A stretch of DNA of 64,000 nt from contig CP073212.1 of the NCBI GenBank assembly GCA_020342235.1, positions 1,240,001 through 1,304,000 on the forward strand, in the 5' to 3' direction. Position 1 is the first letter of the stretch. Every line of letters starts with the position of its first letter. This document shows positions 53,808 to 63,525 of this stretch, one piece after another. Under the pieces are notes generated by a model that was not told the DNA's origin, searched no databases, and was given only the letters and a program-made list of their open reading frames with translations. The translations under genes were made by a program, and so were the position numbers. The DNA comes from Saccharomycopsis phalli. Its lineage: Eukaryota > Ascomycota > Saccharomycetes > Ascoideales > Saccharomycopsidaceae.

Positions 53808-54011
53808 TCAACTCTCAATAATATGGAATCCATAACCCTGGATACACCGGTCGCAAATCTTGTGATTGGTCTTTGGGCAGGCAACGTGTGAATATAAATA
53901 GTCAGCAGCAACAGGGTCAGCAAGATCGAACCCAGGCAGCAACTGAATGTCGTCTGAGCAGTGCCACTGTTGGCAAACACAACATCTGAATTTCACTCGC
54001 TGGTAGGACAT
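53808..54011 (-). CDS. Small CxxC zinc-binding-like protein
   Basis: This 67-residue frame (MSYQRVKFRCCVCQQWHC...) has two C-x2-C pairs (CCVC near residue 9 and CDRC near residue 53), with further Cys and His between (HC, HVACP). The layout suggests a small zinc ribbon or RING-like fold. Residue composition looks coding rather than random. I cannot name a family. Two other facts support the call: no longer frame competes on the same strand, and about 50 bp upstream is an A/T-rich leader. A missed intron or a longer protein is possible. Confidence 0.4.
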   Translation of the reverse strand: MSYQRVKFRCCVCQQWHCSDDIQLLPGFDLADPVAADYLYSHVACPKTNHKICDRCIQGYGFHIIES

Positions 54012-56309
54012 GTAGGACGATAAATTGAATCAACGATTTTTTTTAAAATATTTTTCCAAGCTGTCAAGGCGCCGCATGGTATGTTACAGAATAGTCACAT
54101 TTAAAGGTGAGAGAAATAGCCGAGATGGAAAAAAATTAGAGTTCCGAAGTGACTCAACCTTATACCGATCACCGTTGTGTTAGCAATGCAGTTATAGGCA
54201 CCTAAAAAGGGGTAACTGAAATGACTCTCATGGAGATGAGATTGGAACCGCATAGAGGACAATAGCACCAATGAAAGACGATTGGATCATTTTAGACTGA
54301 GGCGGTGGTGTTACGACAGAGCAGAGGACGACTAGTACAAGCAAAACCCAGCACTAAAGTGAATACCAGGTCACTGTAACGTGAAAAATGTTGCTACAAT
54401 GTGTGAAATGCCATGCCACGTTTATTGTAACAAACTGTAACAGCGGCTGCATGTAATAAGTTAGGGGAGATCTGGAGAGACGACATTTTATGGTGGTACA
54501 TGTATCAGGCAAATACTCATACTTTTCTTGCCCAGTCCGGCCAGTGGTGTCGGAGTGGACGGCCCCTGACAAGTGCAGTAGGAATATAGATTAATTCTAT
54601 TGTTTGCAGAGTATTATTTTGTTGCCACGTTGGTCATTCCAGGGGAAGTTCTGGGGCCTGATGCACACTTTGAGACAGTGTACTTGTGCCTGACCCAAGT
54701 TGCGTAATATGTTAGTTACATGCTTATTGTCTTGATTGCACAATACATTGGGAATGAAATGAGAATGACTAGATTGTGGAAGTACAACGAGTAATACAAA
54801 AAGCGTGGGAAATTGTGCAAGTCGACAACTGCAGGAACGGGCAATTGTAGGAATAGGCAATGATAGAAATAGGCGACTGAATTATTAAACAACAGCAATA
54901 GATCATTGGAAATGTAGCAACACACGGAATAGCAACACTTGGAATATCAACATTTGGAAAGAGCACTACTTGGAAACAACTACTTGGAAAGCACTACATG
55001 GATTACAACATGCCCTACAAAAGTCGGCATCTCTTTACATACACCTAACCGTGTTTCGCCTTAGCATTACCTCAATTTTCCATATCAGATGGTCACTCAG
55101 GGGTAATTTTTGCGTTGGCAAGTGGTGCCATAAAGTTAGAAGAAATGCATGCATGTACTCAGGAAATCGACTGAGCCTCATCATATCGTTTCCAAAAACG
55201 TCTACTGTGCATGTCGAAATAGGAAGCATGAGAATGTAATTTCGGTAAGAAATTGACAAACAGGGACGTGACGGAAGCCTTGGAGGATGAAATGCAACAC
55301 CTGCGTTCGTCTGAGTGAATTTGGTAACCTAACCGAAATCCAAACTATGCCAGTCCACCAGCAACATTAACACTTGTAAAATGATACCGTGGCCGTTGGA
55401 TCATACTCCGGGATACAGTAGATTAAACTGCTAGTCCATTCCCTCGCTTTCTCGTGCGTTCATGTAGAAAAGCATCTAATTTGCAAAATACTACCAGCGT
55501 ATACAACAGTCAAGTTATCATGGGCCCGTTGAGGTATCGTGGCCTCGTTGAAGTATTGCTTGATGACTGACAGTGTATTAGCCATCCACTCTGGAACATC
55601 GACCTTATTTTTTAATAGCTATTGCCTTGTCTGTATATGATAAAGCTATTGGCACACAGCCTGCTATCACTGCAGGCTGCTAAATCCAACGCATTTAGTC
55701 TACTCTACTCGCCAACCTGATATTCGCCATATCCAAGTCCTTGATTACTCAAATCTATTACTCACTTGAGTTCTACTAGTCTGATATATCTGTGATCTGT
55801 GGTATTTGAATTTTATCTTGTATTGTATTTACAAGAGTGCACCATGTCACAAGGCTAACAGGTGTGAAACAGAGTCAATTAGCGTCATCTGGAATTTGTA
55901 ATTGGCGTAAAAAGATGCTGCAAGACGCTTGGCTCTTCTCTTTTTTAACTTTGGAATCCGTGAGTAAAATGGCCCAACAAAACTCCAAGAAACGTGAAGG
56001 AATATATGTGCTAAGTGAATGTGATAGAAAGCTAACTGGTGACCGGTGTTTTGATGGATACTTTTTCAAGTTGAGTTTCTAGTGCTGGGCAATTGAAGAA
56101 CATTGCTTTTAAAACTAGGAAGTCAACTTTGAAAATGCAATTCATGGATTCTGACTTTGAGTATAAAATCACGAAAACAGATAACTGCTGGCGCATGGTT
56201 TCTAGTGTCTATACATTAGAATAGCAAATTAAGCCAGTGCTAAAGAGCTAGTTCGGCTATGTGGATCTTGAGTTTTGAATGAGTACAGTTATGGAGTGCT
56301 CCAGACCGA

Positions 56310-56440
56310 TATGGAATAATCTAAACTGTTATAGAATACTCTAAACTGTTATGGAAATACTTTAAACTGTTATGCAATACTCGAGATTTTTATGCAATAC
56401 TCTAGAATGTTATGCAATACTCTAGACTGTTATGCAATAC
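56310..56440. repeat. 18-20-bp minisatellite
   Basis: Six imperfect units of tctaaactgttatgcaatac, varying by one or two bases in length. Confidence 0.88.
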
Positions 56441-56864
56441 ACCAACCTGAATATGGAGGACAAATGTGGTATTTACCTTAACTGCCTAAACCAAAGGGGC
56501 CAAGTTAAGTGAATGTGATTTCTAAAAGTGCATTGTAAAATAAAGACATGCAAATACCCAGTTGTTGAATATGGCTGAAGCCATATTATCTCAGCAGAAT
56601 GCCCCGTTGGTTATTTAGAATTGTCAATGGCAAACAGATGAAGCTCAGAAAGGTGAGCAAAGATGTGATGGCGTTTTTGCAATACCAGTGGTGTTATATT
56701 CTTGCTGGTTATGAAATTTCTGATTCAGTATTGATATTTTAGTGGAGTCTTTTCAAGAATAGTACGTGATTGAGAATCGACACAGCACCTAGTAAACGTT
56801 TGACATCACAACTGGCTGAGTAGCTATCAGCTGGTTGAATATAACGTATTATAACAGATGGGTT

Positions 56865-57110
56865 TTTTAATGACGATATTTAGTTTTGTGATTAGTATAT
56901 ATTGTATCCAGAATCACGGTTATTTGACGAATATATTTCACTCAGGAACATCCTGAGGTAGCATTGCTGAAACCCACGTTAGCTCTCGCATAGTTACCAG
57001 GGATAAACTTCATTTGAGTAGTTGAATTGCTACATAGTACTTGTATTGGTTGTGAGAAGCCAGGTTGCTCTTGTTGACAAGTTTGACAGGTAAGTCTCAT
57101 CATGTGGTGA
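56865..57110 (+). mobile_element. Solo LTR, Ty1/copia family B
   Basis: It shows the family-B landmarks attagtatatattgtatccagaatcacgg and cactcaggaacatcctgagg, then ttgagtagttgaattgct and ttggttgtgagaagcc. They run in the same order as at 26145 and 42745. It is diverged and solo. Confidence 0.75.
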
Positions 57111-57349
57111 AGATGTTGTTGTCGTGTGGCCAACTTTGCAAGTGTGTTGGGTATTCCATGGAAAAGTCTAGTATGTTTGTCAATTTTCGATGAAATTTGG
57201 GCAAAGAGTTCAGATGGAGATTGGATGGCAAGAGAAATTGTCTACATGATTTGAATTTCGATCATGACAGATGGTGTAAGTAGCGAGCCATTTGTGAGGG
57301 TTGTTCCACTAAGTAATTGGGGTATTAAATTGATGATTGCCTTGGACTG

Positions 57350-57475
57350 CAATATTGGATTGAATAGCCATAGGATTAGTTTCACTCTGGCCAAGAATGA
57401 TTCCATATAATGTGTTTCACTCTGGCCAAGAATGATTCCATATGAATGAGTTTCATTCTGGCCAAGAATCTCTAC
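57350..57475. repeat. ~29-bp minisatellite (ctctggccaagaatgattcc)
   Basis: Three to four units containing tctggccaagaatgattcca, spaced 29-55 bp apart, within 100 bp of the 3' end of ROM2. Confidence 0.85.
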
Positions 57476-57504
57476 CATAAATCAGTTCCTCTCTGACCAA
57501 CTGA

Positions 57505-57598
57505 TATTCCTCTCGGCACTACGTCAACTGACACAATACCTGTCTCTTCCTCTCAGCACTACGTCAACTGACACAATATCTGTCTCTTCCCCACGGAT
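57505..57598. repeat. Tandem duplication across the ROM2 stop codon
   Basis: A block of about 47 bp with cactacgtcaactgacacaa and ctgtctcttcc occurs twice: once over the end of ROM2 (including its stop) and once just downstream. The downstream copy would again encode a CQLT-stop tail. Confidence 0.9.
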
Positions 57599-60390
57599 GA
57601 AACCACCATGACCCTGTCTTCGGACTCGGTCAACCGCATATTAGCCCCCGAAATCACCTGGCACAAACTCCCGCCCTTTGGCCCCGCCATTTCCACCTGA
57701 TAAACCTCGACAAAGGCCAGTCCAACTGCAACCAAATGCCCGTTTATCATTGCTGCCGCCTTGACTTTCCCGCCAAACTCAATGAACTCGGCCCGGGTGA
57801 AGTAGCCTGTATCCTTGCAAAAGACCGCCATGGAGTCCAACACCACGAGGGTTTCGTCGGACGGAAGCACAAACACCGCCACCGGCAGCGCCTCACGAAG
57901 CGACATCAGCACCGCCAGCAAGCCGTCGGCCATGGTTTCCGGTATCGGGCGGGGCAACGCCACGAGCCCGGGGACCACGAGCACCTGCAGTCGCCCGTGC
58001 ACAAAGACCCGCCCGCCGGCCAGCGACACGGCGCGCACCCCCCGGTCTGCGAGCTTGGTTCGGGACGCAATCGTGACGCGGAGCGGCCCATTGTAGGCGC
58101 GTCCCCGCGCAGCGCGCACCGCAATCTCAAGCAACAGGCCGTTGTCCGGGCTACCCTTGAAGTACCACGCCGAGCCGCCCAGCGTACAGAACCCAACCAC
58201 GTCCTTCGCCACAAGCCGGAGCGCGGGTCGCTCACGTGACCCGCTCACGTACGCGGCCAAGTCGCTCGCGGCGACGCAGTGGAGTTTGCGGGCCGTCAAG
58301 AGAAACACAACCTCGCCGGCTTTCAGGATACTCCGCACGTTGTCGCACGTGTAGAGGTGTCGCCAGGCGCCCTTGTGCCCGAGACATACCCCGCTGTTGA
58401 GTCCGACGAGCGTGACTGTATCGAGCAGCACTGTGCTAAATATGGCGCTCAGCAAGAGTTCCTGGTGCTTCCAGTCGTGATGCCGCGGGAGCCGGCCGAT
58501 GTCGGTTGGCAACCCACTACCGGTTGCAAGCGACTCGTACGACGAAGTACCCTCGGTCACAAACTTGAGGGACACCGGCCCGTTCTGCAACTCTGCCTTG
58601 CGCAGTGCCTGTGCCTGGGCAATCTGCTTGACCCACTCCTTCTCCTGGCCGACGTACACGTGCACCGCCTGCACGGTCTGGGCCGCGACGTCGTGCACCT
58701 TGAGCAGCGCCCATTGCAGGTCGCCGCCGAACCGCCGGTGCGCGGGCGGCTTGCCCACCGCATAGAGGTACTGCGCCGGGATCGGCGGCGCAACCACAGT
58801 GTAGCGGTGCTGCGCGGTGTCGGGAACCCCAACAACAAGGCAGCTCGAAAACAAAAGCACCCACACGTTGCCCTGCTTCTGGCGCGCCTGGTTCTTGACG
58901 AGAATCACCGACCGGCTGAGATCCGCTGGCCGCACGCTGGCGGAAAACAGGAGCCGGTTCACCAACGACACGGTGTCGTACGTCTCCTTCCACCGATTGA
59001 GCTCGGCGGCAAACTTCCGGAGCTCGGCAATCACCTGCTGCACCTCGTCGCGCTCCTCGGGGTTCTCGACGTACTTGCTGATCTTGGTAAACGTCGGAAG
59101 AAGTATGATTGCGTCGTCCACAAACGCGTTGTTGAAGCTCTTTTGCGCAACGTAGTCATTGTGCGACGCGTACCACGCCTGGAACCGCAGCCCGGGCCGC
59201 TGCTTCTCAAAGCTAATAAACTGCTCCAACTCACACTTACCCCGCACAAGTTCCTTGTACTCGGTGCCGACCCGCTGCAACCACTCCAAGTACGGGCGGC
59301 AGTAGCCGCCGGTAAGGTACCGCCCCTGGGCCGCTACCACCGCCCGGAGCGGCCCCAAGAGATACTGCTCCTTCAAGTCGGCCATCGTCGCAACTGACGC
59401 AAAAGCAATCTTGTAGAACTCGTCCGACGCCAAGGGACTTACAAAACTCTCCGGCTTCGCCCGGAACTCCTCCCCAAGCGTCAGCACAAACCGCCGGTGG
59501 TTCTCTACGTCACGTGACGCAGTGTTGATGAGCTCGAAGATGGCCATGTTCTTTTCGATAATGTTCCGGTCAATGTCCTGCAATTCCGCTGAGCTAATGT
59601 TCCAGTACGCCAGCCACGACTGACTGAGCGATCCCTGGAGCTCCGGCGCCGGTTTCGCCACAAGCGGACACCTCTTGTCGTAGCACGTGTGTCCAGGCAC
59701 CAACCGGTCGTTGAAACTGAGCTCCATGTGGTTGTAGTACGTCGAGTAGCACGGCAGAAGCCGCGGAATCACCCCTGACACTTGTACCTCGCTGTTGATG
59801 AAGATCTGGTTGTCAAACGCCTCTTCAAACGCACCACTCTGCTTCAACGTGCACACAACCTGGTTCGCCATGTCGTCCAATTCGCTGTTGGCAATGCTCG
59901 GATAGTAGAACCCAAAGAGCAACAGCAAGTGCTTCCGGATATCAAGCTCCTCAAGAAGCGTCCTCTCGTACAACTCAGGAAGGCTCTGCGCCCACAAAAA
60001 CAACAGCGACAAGCTCCAGAGCTCCTTACACGAGAGCAAATGCTCGCTAGATATGCTTACCCCGTCATATGTCACCTCGGTCGCCGGCCGTTCGTTCAAG
60101 TACTGGAACAACACCTCCTCTTTCGACATCAGCACCCCCAACTCTGGCTCCTCGGCCATCTCCTCTGAATCACACGCATACAAGTTGCTCTGCGCCAAAA
60201 TATACGCCTCGATCTCGTCCCGGACGATCTGTGAGTCCAGAGGACTCCATATCTCCTCATTTAGCGGCTTGTAGTTGTACCCGTGGTCAAATGGGTCCTT
60301 GAACTGGAACTCAGACCCCACGCTCGACGTGGAAATCACAGATGACGTTCTCGTGAGCTCAAAAGACGACCTCCTTGACTCGTATTCCAT
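57559..60390 (-). CDS. ROM2: Rho1 guanine-nucleotide exchange factor (Rom2-like)
   Basis: This 943-residue protein has the Rom1/Rom2 order of domains: a DEP-like N-terminal region (about 80-250), a DH domain (about 275-475), a PH domain (about 485-625) and a C-terminal CNH/citron domain (about 655-940). Rom2 activates Rho1 at the bud and cell cortex to control the cell-wall integrity pathway. DH helix 1 reads MAIFELINTASRDVENHRRFVLTL. The CNH part has LLDTVTLVGLNSGVCLG and ends YQVEMAG..CQVISG. The third conserved DH block lacks the usual P-x-x-R-x-x-R-Y. The N-terminus is shorter than in Saccharomyces Rom2, which has a long Ser-rich extension. The gene is more GC-rich than its surroundings. 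The last codons lie in a 47-bp tandem duplication. Confidence 0.88.
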   Translation of the reverse strand: MEYESRRSSFELTRTSSVISTSSVGSEFQFKDPFDHGYNYKPLNEEIWSPLDSQIVRDEIEAYILAQSNLYACDSEEMAEEPELGVLMSKEEVLFQYLNERPATEVTYDGVSISSEHLLSCKELWSLSLLFLWAQSLPELYERTLLEELDIRKHLLLLFGFYYPSIANSELDDMANQVVCTLKQSGAFEEAFDNQIFINSEVQVSGVIPRLLPCYSTYYNHMELSFNDRLVPGHTCYDKRCPLVAKPAPELQGSLSQSWLAYWNISSAELQDIDRNIIEKNMAIFELINTASRDVENHRRFVLTLGEEFRAKPESFVSPLASDEFYKIAFASVATMADLKEQYLLGPLRAVVAAQGRYLTGGYCRPYLEWLQRVGTEYKELVRGKCELEQFISFEKQRPGLRFQAWYASHNDYVAQKSFNNAFVDDAIILLPTFTKISKYVENPEERDEVQQVIAELRKFAAELNRWKETYDTVSLVNRLLFSASVRPADLSRSVILVKNQARQKQGNVWVLLFSSCLVVGVPDTAQHRYTVVAPPIPAQYLYAVGKPPAHRRFGGDLQWALLKVHDVAAQTVQAVHVYVGQEKEWVKQIAQAQALRKAELQNGPVSLKFVTEGTSSYESLATGSGLPTDIGRLPRHHDWKHQELLLSAIFSTVLLDTVTLVGLNSGVCLGHKGAWRHLYTCDNVRSILKAGEVVFLLTARKLHCVAASDLAAYVSGSRERPALRLVAKDVVGFCTLGGSAWYFKGSPDNGLLLEIAVRAARGRAYNGPLRVTIASRTKLADRGVRAVSLAGGRVFVHGRLQVLVVPGLVALPRPIPETMADGLLAVLMSLREALPVAVFVLPSDETLVVLDSMAVFCKDTGYFTRAEFIEFGGKVKAAAMINGHLVAVGLAFVEVYQVEMAGPKGGSLCQVISGANMRLTESEDRVMVVSSVGKRQILCQLT

Positions 60391-62334
60391 GGTAGTGTGG
60401 AGTGGTTTCTATATAACCTAATCGAGATGCAAAGCAGGTCCGTGATGCTGACCGGGTAAGACAATGCCTGTGGCTGTGCATGACGGTCACCTGACCATGT
60501 GATTAGCATCCAGATTGTTGGTGTGGATCCGCACCGTTCATCTCATGTAGAAAACGGTCTAGGTATTGTATTGTATTATTTTATTTAAGGCTATAGCTAT
60601 ACTTCGGCTCCAGAGAGATTGATATTTCACCGTCCAAGACTAGGGACGGCGCCGCTATATATGTTGCTCAGAGAAAACCCTTCAAGTGGGTAGAAAAACT
60701 CCAAGCGGAATTTTAGTAGTTGTGCTGGTAATTTTGTGCATGGGGCAGGCTGTGAGTTTTCGCCGCGGGTACTAGCTCGGTAGAGCTGCCGTAGGGTTGT
60801 CACTAAGCATCGAATTGAACCCGTGACGGTGCCTTCCTATTGGGCGGGATGAACAACTGCGCCAAACGTGACAGCCCAACGGTCTAGGTTGAAAACCTCA
60901 AGTAAGACACCTATAACAGAGAAGCCATTCTACGTTGGAATTACTCACGGAATGGCACAGCATGCAGTTGTAATCTAATTTGAAACTCATGACGATAGGC
61001 TCTTACAAGGGAATATCTATCCTATCAAGGGAAGATATTTCCGTAGTTAAAAGATCATAGAAGAATATCAATTCAATCGTCACTACCGTTCCGATTATTC
61101 AAGTATATGGGAACAAGACCCATCTATAATTAACTAAATATCTGAGCATAAGCATGTAACGATGTCACACTCTCTGGATGGGGAATTCGACATCGGCATT
61201 ATCAAACATGATCTCTAATGTTCTGAGCTTTCAGGTTCCCAAATTCTTTTGAAAATAGTTGAAATACTGGACTCTGCAAATGGACCCCAAAATATATCCG
61301 ATAAGCTATCTTTCTGACCATAAATCAGTTCGCAACGTACAGTTTTACCAAAGTGAGTAGAGTACAACGCTTCCAATACATCAAAATCCAGTGATTAAAC
61401 TAAATAAAAAATCAGGACCAAAGCCCAAATTGCAAATCCCAATTGATGACAATGCTGCTGAAATAACTGCTTATTGTTTTCCAAATAAAAAGCTCGCCCG
61501 TGATACCATTGTTGCTGTGGATCTTCCGAAAGGAGAAGATAGTCATTTTGCTGCTTCACTGCTGCTCTGGTGGAGAAAGTTGTATGCACTTTATCAGACG
61601 AGAATTTACACTTTGCTTGTATGAACGATGTGTGATCCTGCACTTGTTTTGCATCAAAGATTTAGTCCAGCAAAATGTCAGAGTTTATATAAGTGGGGGG
61701 TAGTTAATGACTATGAAGCCCTTATTATAAACTCTATATATTTTGTTGTTCCTTTTGAAATGAGATCATTTATGAAAGAACATACTTGGAAAATCATCTC
61801 ACAAGGAATATTACAGTACAGAGTAACATAGTGTCTTGGTTTAATGTAGTTCTTTCAACTGTAGTCGCACTAGTGATATTCATTCATGACGACAATTCTA
61901 AGTATAGCTGCCTAGATTAGACTAAAAAATTTCTCCAATGTTATTGGAGAATGTCGTGACCTCTGGGGTAGTGGGATATGACACAAACGGCACCTCGCCG
62001 TATGCTATACCCCAGTGTATTCTGTCAAAGCCACTTTAGACGTGTAAATGTGATAGCTATAAAAGCGAGCCACTTTACTGTATCGAGGCCGTCTTTGCTG
62101 AGCAATTCAGTCAGACGGAAATATAAACTACGACACTCTGACATCAGCCTCGTGAATTCCGATGGCAAATACTTATTACAGAGCCAATTCGCTATGGATC
62201 ATGACTTTTCAACAAGAATCTAAGCAGCCCAAAACTCTAGTCCCCACATTCTACACTTGAGTCCAATACATAATATTGCTGTATTCAGCACGTTGAGTTC
62301 TTAATATAAACCAGCAGCGTATCCCATGCCTTGC
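60391..62334. other. ROM2 upstream region and retroelement fossil
   Basis: The first 170 bp form the ROM2 promoter, with GTCACCTGACCATGTGA-type sites. The rest is a family-A Ty1/copia fossil (listed), then about 500 bp of unique DNA with no supported gene. Confidence 0.65.
60570..61830 (+). mobile_element. Ty1/copia fossil, family A (LTR, leader, gag start, pol scraps)
   Basis: A clean family-A LTR (about 60570-60710) is followed by a leader. The leader contains tRNA-like words at about 60800-60880 and the segment shared with 22150-22325 (here 60890-61045). A gag-start region lies near 61162. Pol scraps follow at 61390-61830, including a GAG-pre-integrase segment with LVLHQRF near 61640. Most of gag, integrase and reverse transcriptase are missing. 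It is broken in many places. The LTR is close to the one at 22335, so this is among the younger family-A copies. Confidence 0.8.
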
Positions 62335-63525
62335 TCACAAGTCACCAGTACCTGTGACAGGTCCATTCCATGGATAGGCGATTTTGCTTTTGGTGTGTTT
62401 GTCTGCTGGAGCGGTTTTTGCTATTCCAACCTGAGGCTTCTCCTGAGAATTATCAAAATACAAATAGGCTCCTCTCATAAACGGCATACCTAAAGTGATA
62501 TCTCTTGAGGTAGTGAACGAAATGGTAAACAAACAAAGATTATTTCTCTTTGGCATGGAAGTCACCATAAGCATTTTAGGCGTAATTGTAATGGCAATGC
62601 CATTAAAGTTAAAATTCAAGTCTCCAATGCCGCTTCCATCACAAAAACTATATATGAGCCCCATGTCCTCTTGGATTACAAAATTTTTCTTGAAACTCTC
62701 AGGCAAGACAATACATGTAGATCTGCTGTCCATAATAGCATTGTAATCTCTCAGAAATATCTCACCTTGTCCTCTGTATTTTATGGAGCTCAAAATCACC
62801 TTCAAGGCTCCATCTGACTCCTCGGCAGGAAGCATAACCAACGATTCAACGAATCTGTTTGTGTTTACTCCTCCAAAGACAATTTGCCCGCTTGAAGTAT
62901 CTAATATTGGGTTCACATGGAATCCGTATGATTTGTGTCGTACAAAATTTTTTTGTTTGAGTAACTGGAGGAGTCCCAGTTGTATGCGGTGATCTGGTCC
63001 TAAGCCTATAACTCCTTCATAACTAGAAGAAACAGAAGCCACTCCAAAGGGTGAATTGAATGGCTTGGAATTTCCAATAGCTATATCACCCAGGTAATAC
63101 TTCCCCTTGACCTTTTCTTTATTTGAGTATTTCACATTTAACTTCACATTCTTAACTTCCTTCGCAGTGCCGAGATTCAGTAAATCGTAAGTGAATGGTG
63201 ACGAAGTCTCGGTGGTTTTTAAGCCCCATGAAAACTTTGATCTGATTTTTTTTATAAGATTCTGGTGGCCCTTCTCATAGGCACCGACGGTAGGGAACCA
63301 GGTGATGTCAGACGCTGTATCATAGACTGCTTTTATTTTTTGATCACCAACAGTGACCAAAACAACTGGAAGCACATCAGTATTGTCAAAATTACTAATC
63401 ACGTAATCAGGTTCTTCTTGTTCTTCCGGAATTCTTGACGATCCCTGGGTCAATGAACCACCAGTTTGTGTAATTGACACGGCAGAAGCAACTGCAACAA
63501 GTACCAAATAAAAGAATAATTGCAT
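62335..63525 (-). CDS. Secreted aspartyl-protease-like protein, probably inactive
   Basis: This 396-residue pepsin-fold protein of the yeast SAP/yapsin type has a signal peptide (MQLFFYLVLVAVASAVS) and a short acidic propeptide-like segment (PEEQEEPDY). Both lobes are present. The first catalytic motif reads YDTASDITW where active enzymes have DTGSSDLW. The second reads MDSRSTCIV instead of DSGTT. Both Asp residues remain, but the glycine after each is replaced (Ala, Arg). GVIGLGPD, FGGVNTNRF, ILSSIKYRGQG and the C-terminal FMRGAYLYFD are intact fold landmarks. There is no GPI tail. The frame is clean, so a secreted binding or decoy role is possible. TATAAATAG lies about 31-40 bp upstream. 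A retroelement fossil lies downstream. Confidence 0.85.
   Translation of the reverse strand: MQLFFYLVLVAVASAVSITQTGGSLTQGSSRIPEEQEEPDYVISNFDNTDVLPVVLVTVGDQKIKAVYDTASDITWFPTVGAYEKGHQNLIKKIRSKFSWGLKTTETSSPFTYDLLNLGTAKEVKNVKLNVKYSNKEKVKGKYYLGDIAIGNSKPFNSPFGVASVSSSYEGVIGLGPDHRIQLGLLQLLKQKNFVRHKSYGFHVNPILDTSSGQIVFGGVNTNRFVESLVMLPAEESDGALKVILSSIKYRGQGEIFLRDYNAIMDSRSTCIVLPESFKKNFVIQEDMGLIYSFCDGSGIGDLNFNFNGIAITITPKMLMVTSMPKRNNLCLFTISFTTSRDITLGMPFMRGAYLYFDNSQEKPQVGIAKTAPADKHTKSKIAYPWNGPVTGTGDL

Larger units (their letters stand above)
54012..57558. other. 3.5-kb gene-free interval
   Basis: Unique AT-rich DNA with short frames only; none resembles a known protein. It includes 18-20-bp tctagactgttatgcaatac repeats (56310-56440), a family-B LTR (56865-57110), and satellites and a duplicated ROM2 tail next to ROM2. 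Confidence 0.6.

Noticed and set aside
55837-56082. 81-codon plus-strand frame
   Set aside because: No motif and no neighbours; length is within chance expectation for a 3.5-kb AT-rich interval.
58279-59397. 372-codon plus-strand frame opposite ROM2
   Set aside because: It is fully antisense to the well-supported RhoGEF. It is His/Arg/Leu-rich as expected from reading GC-biased codons backwards, with no domain.
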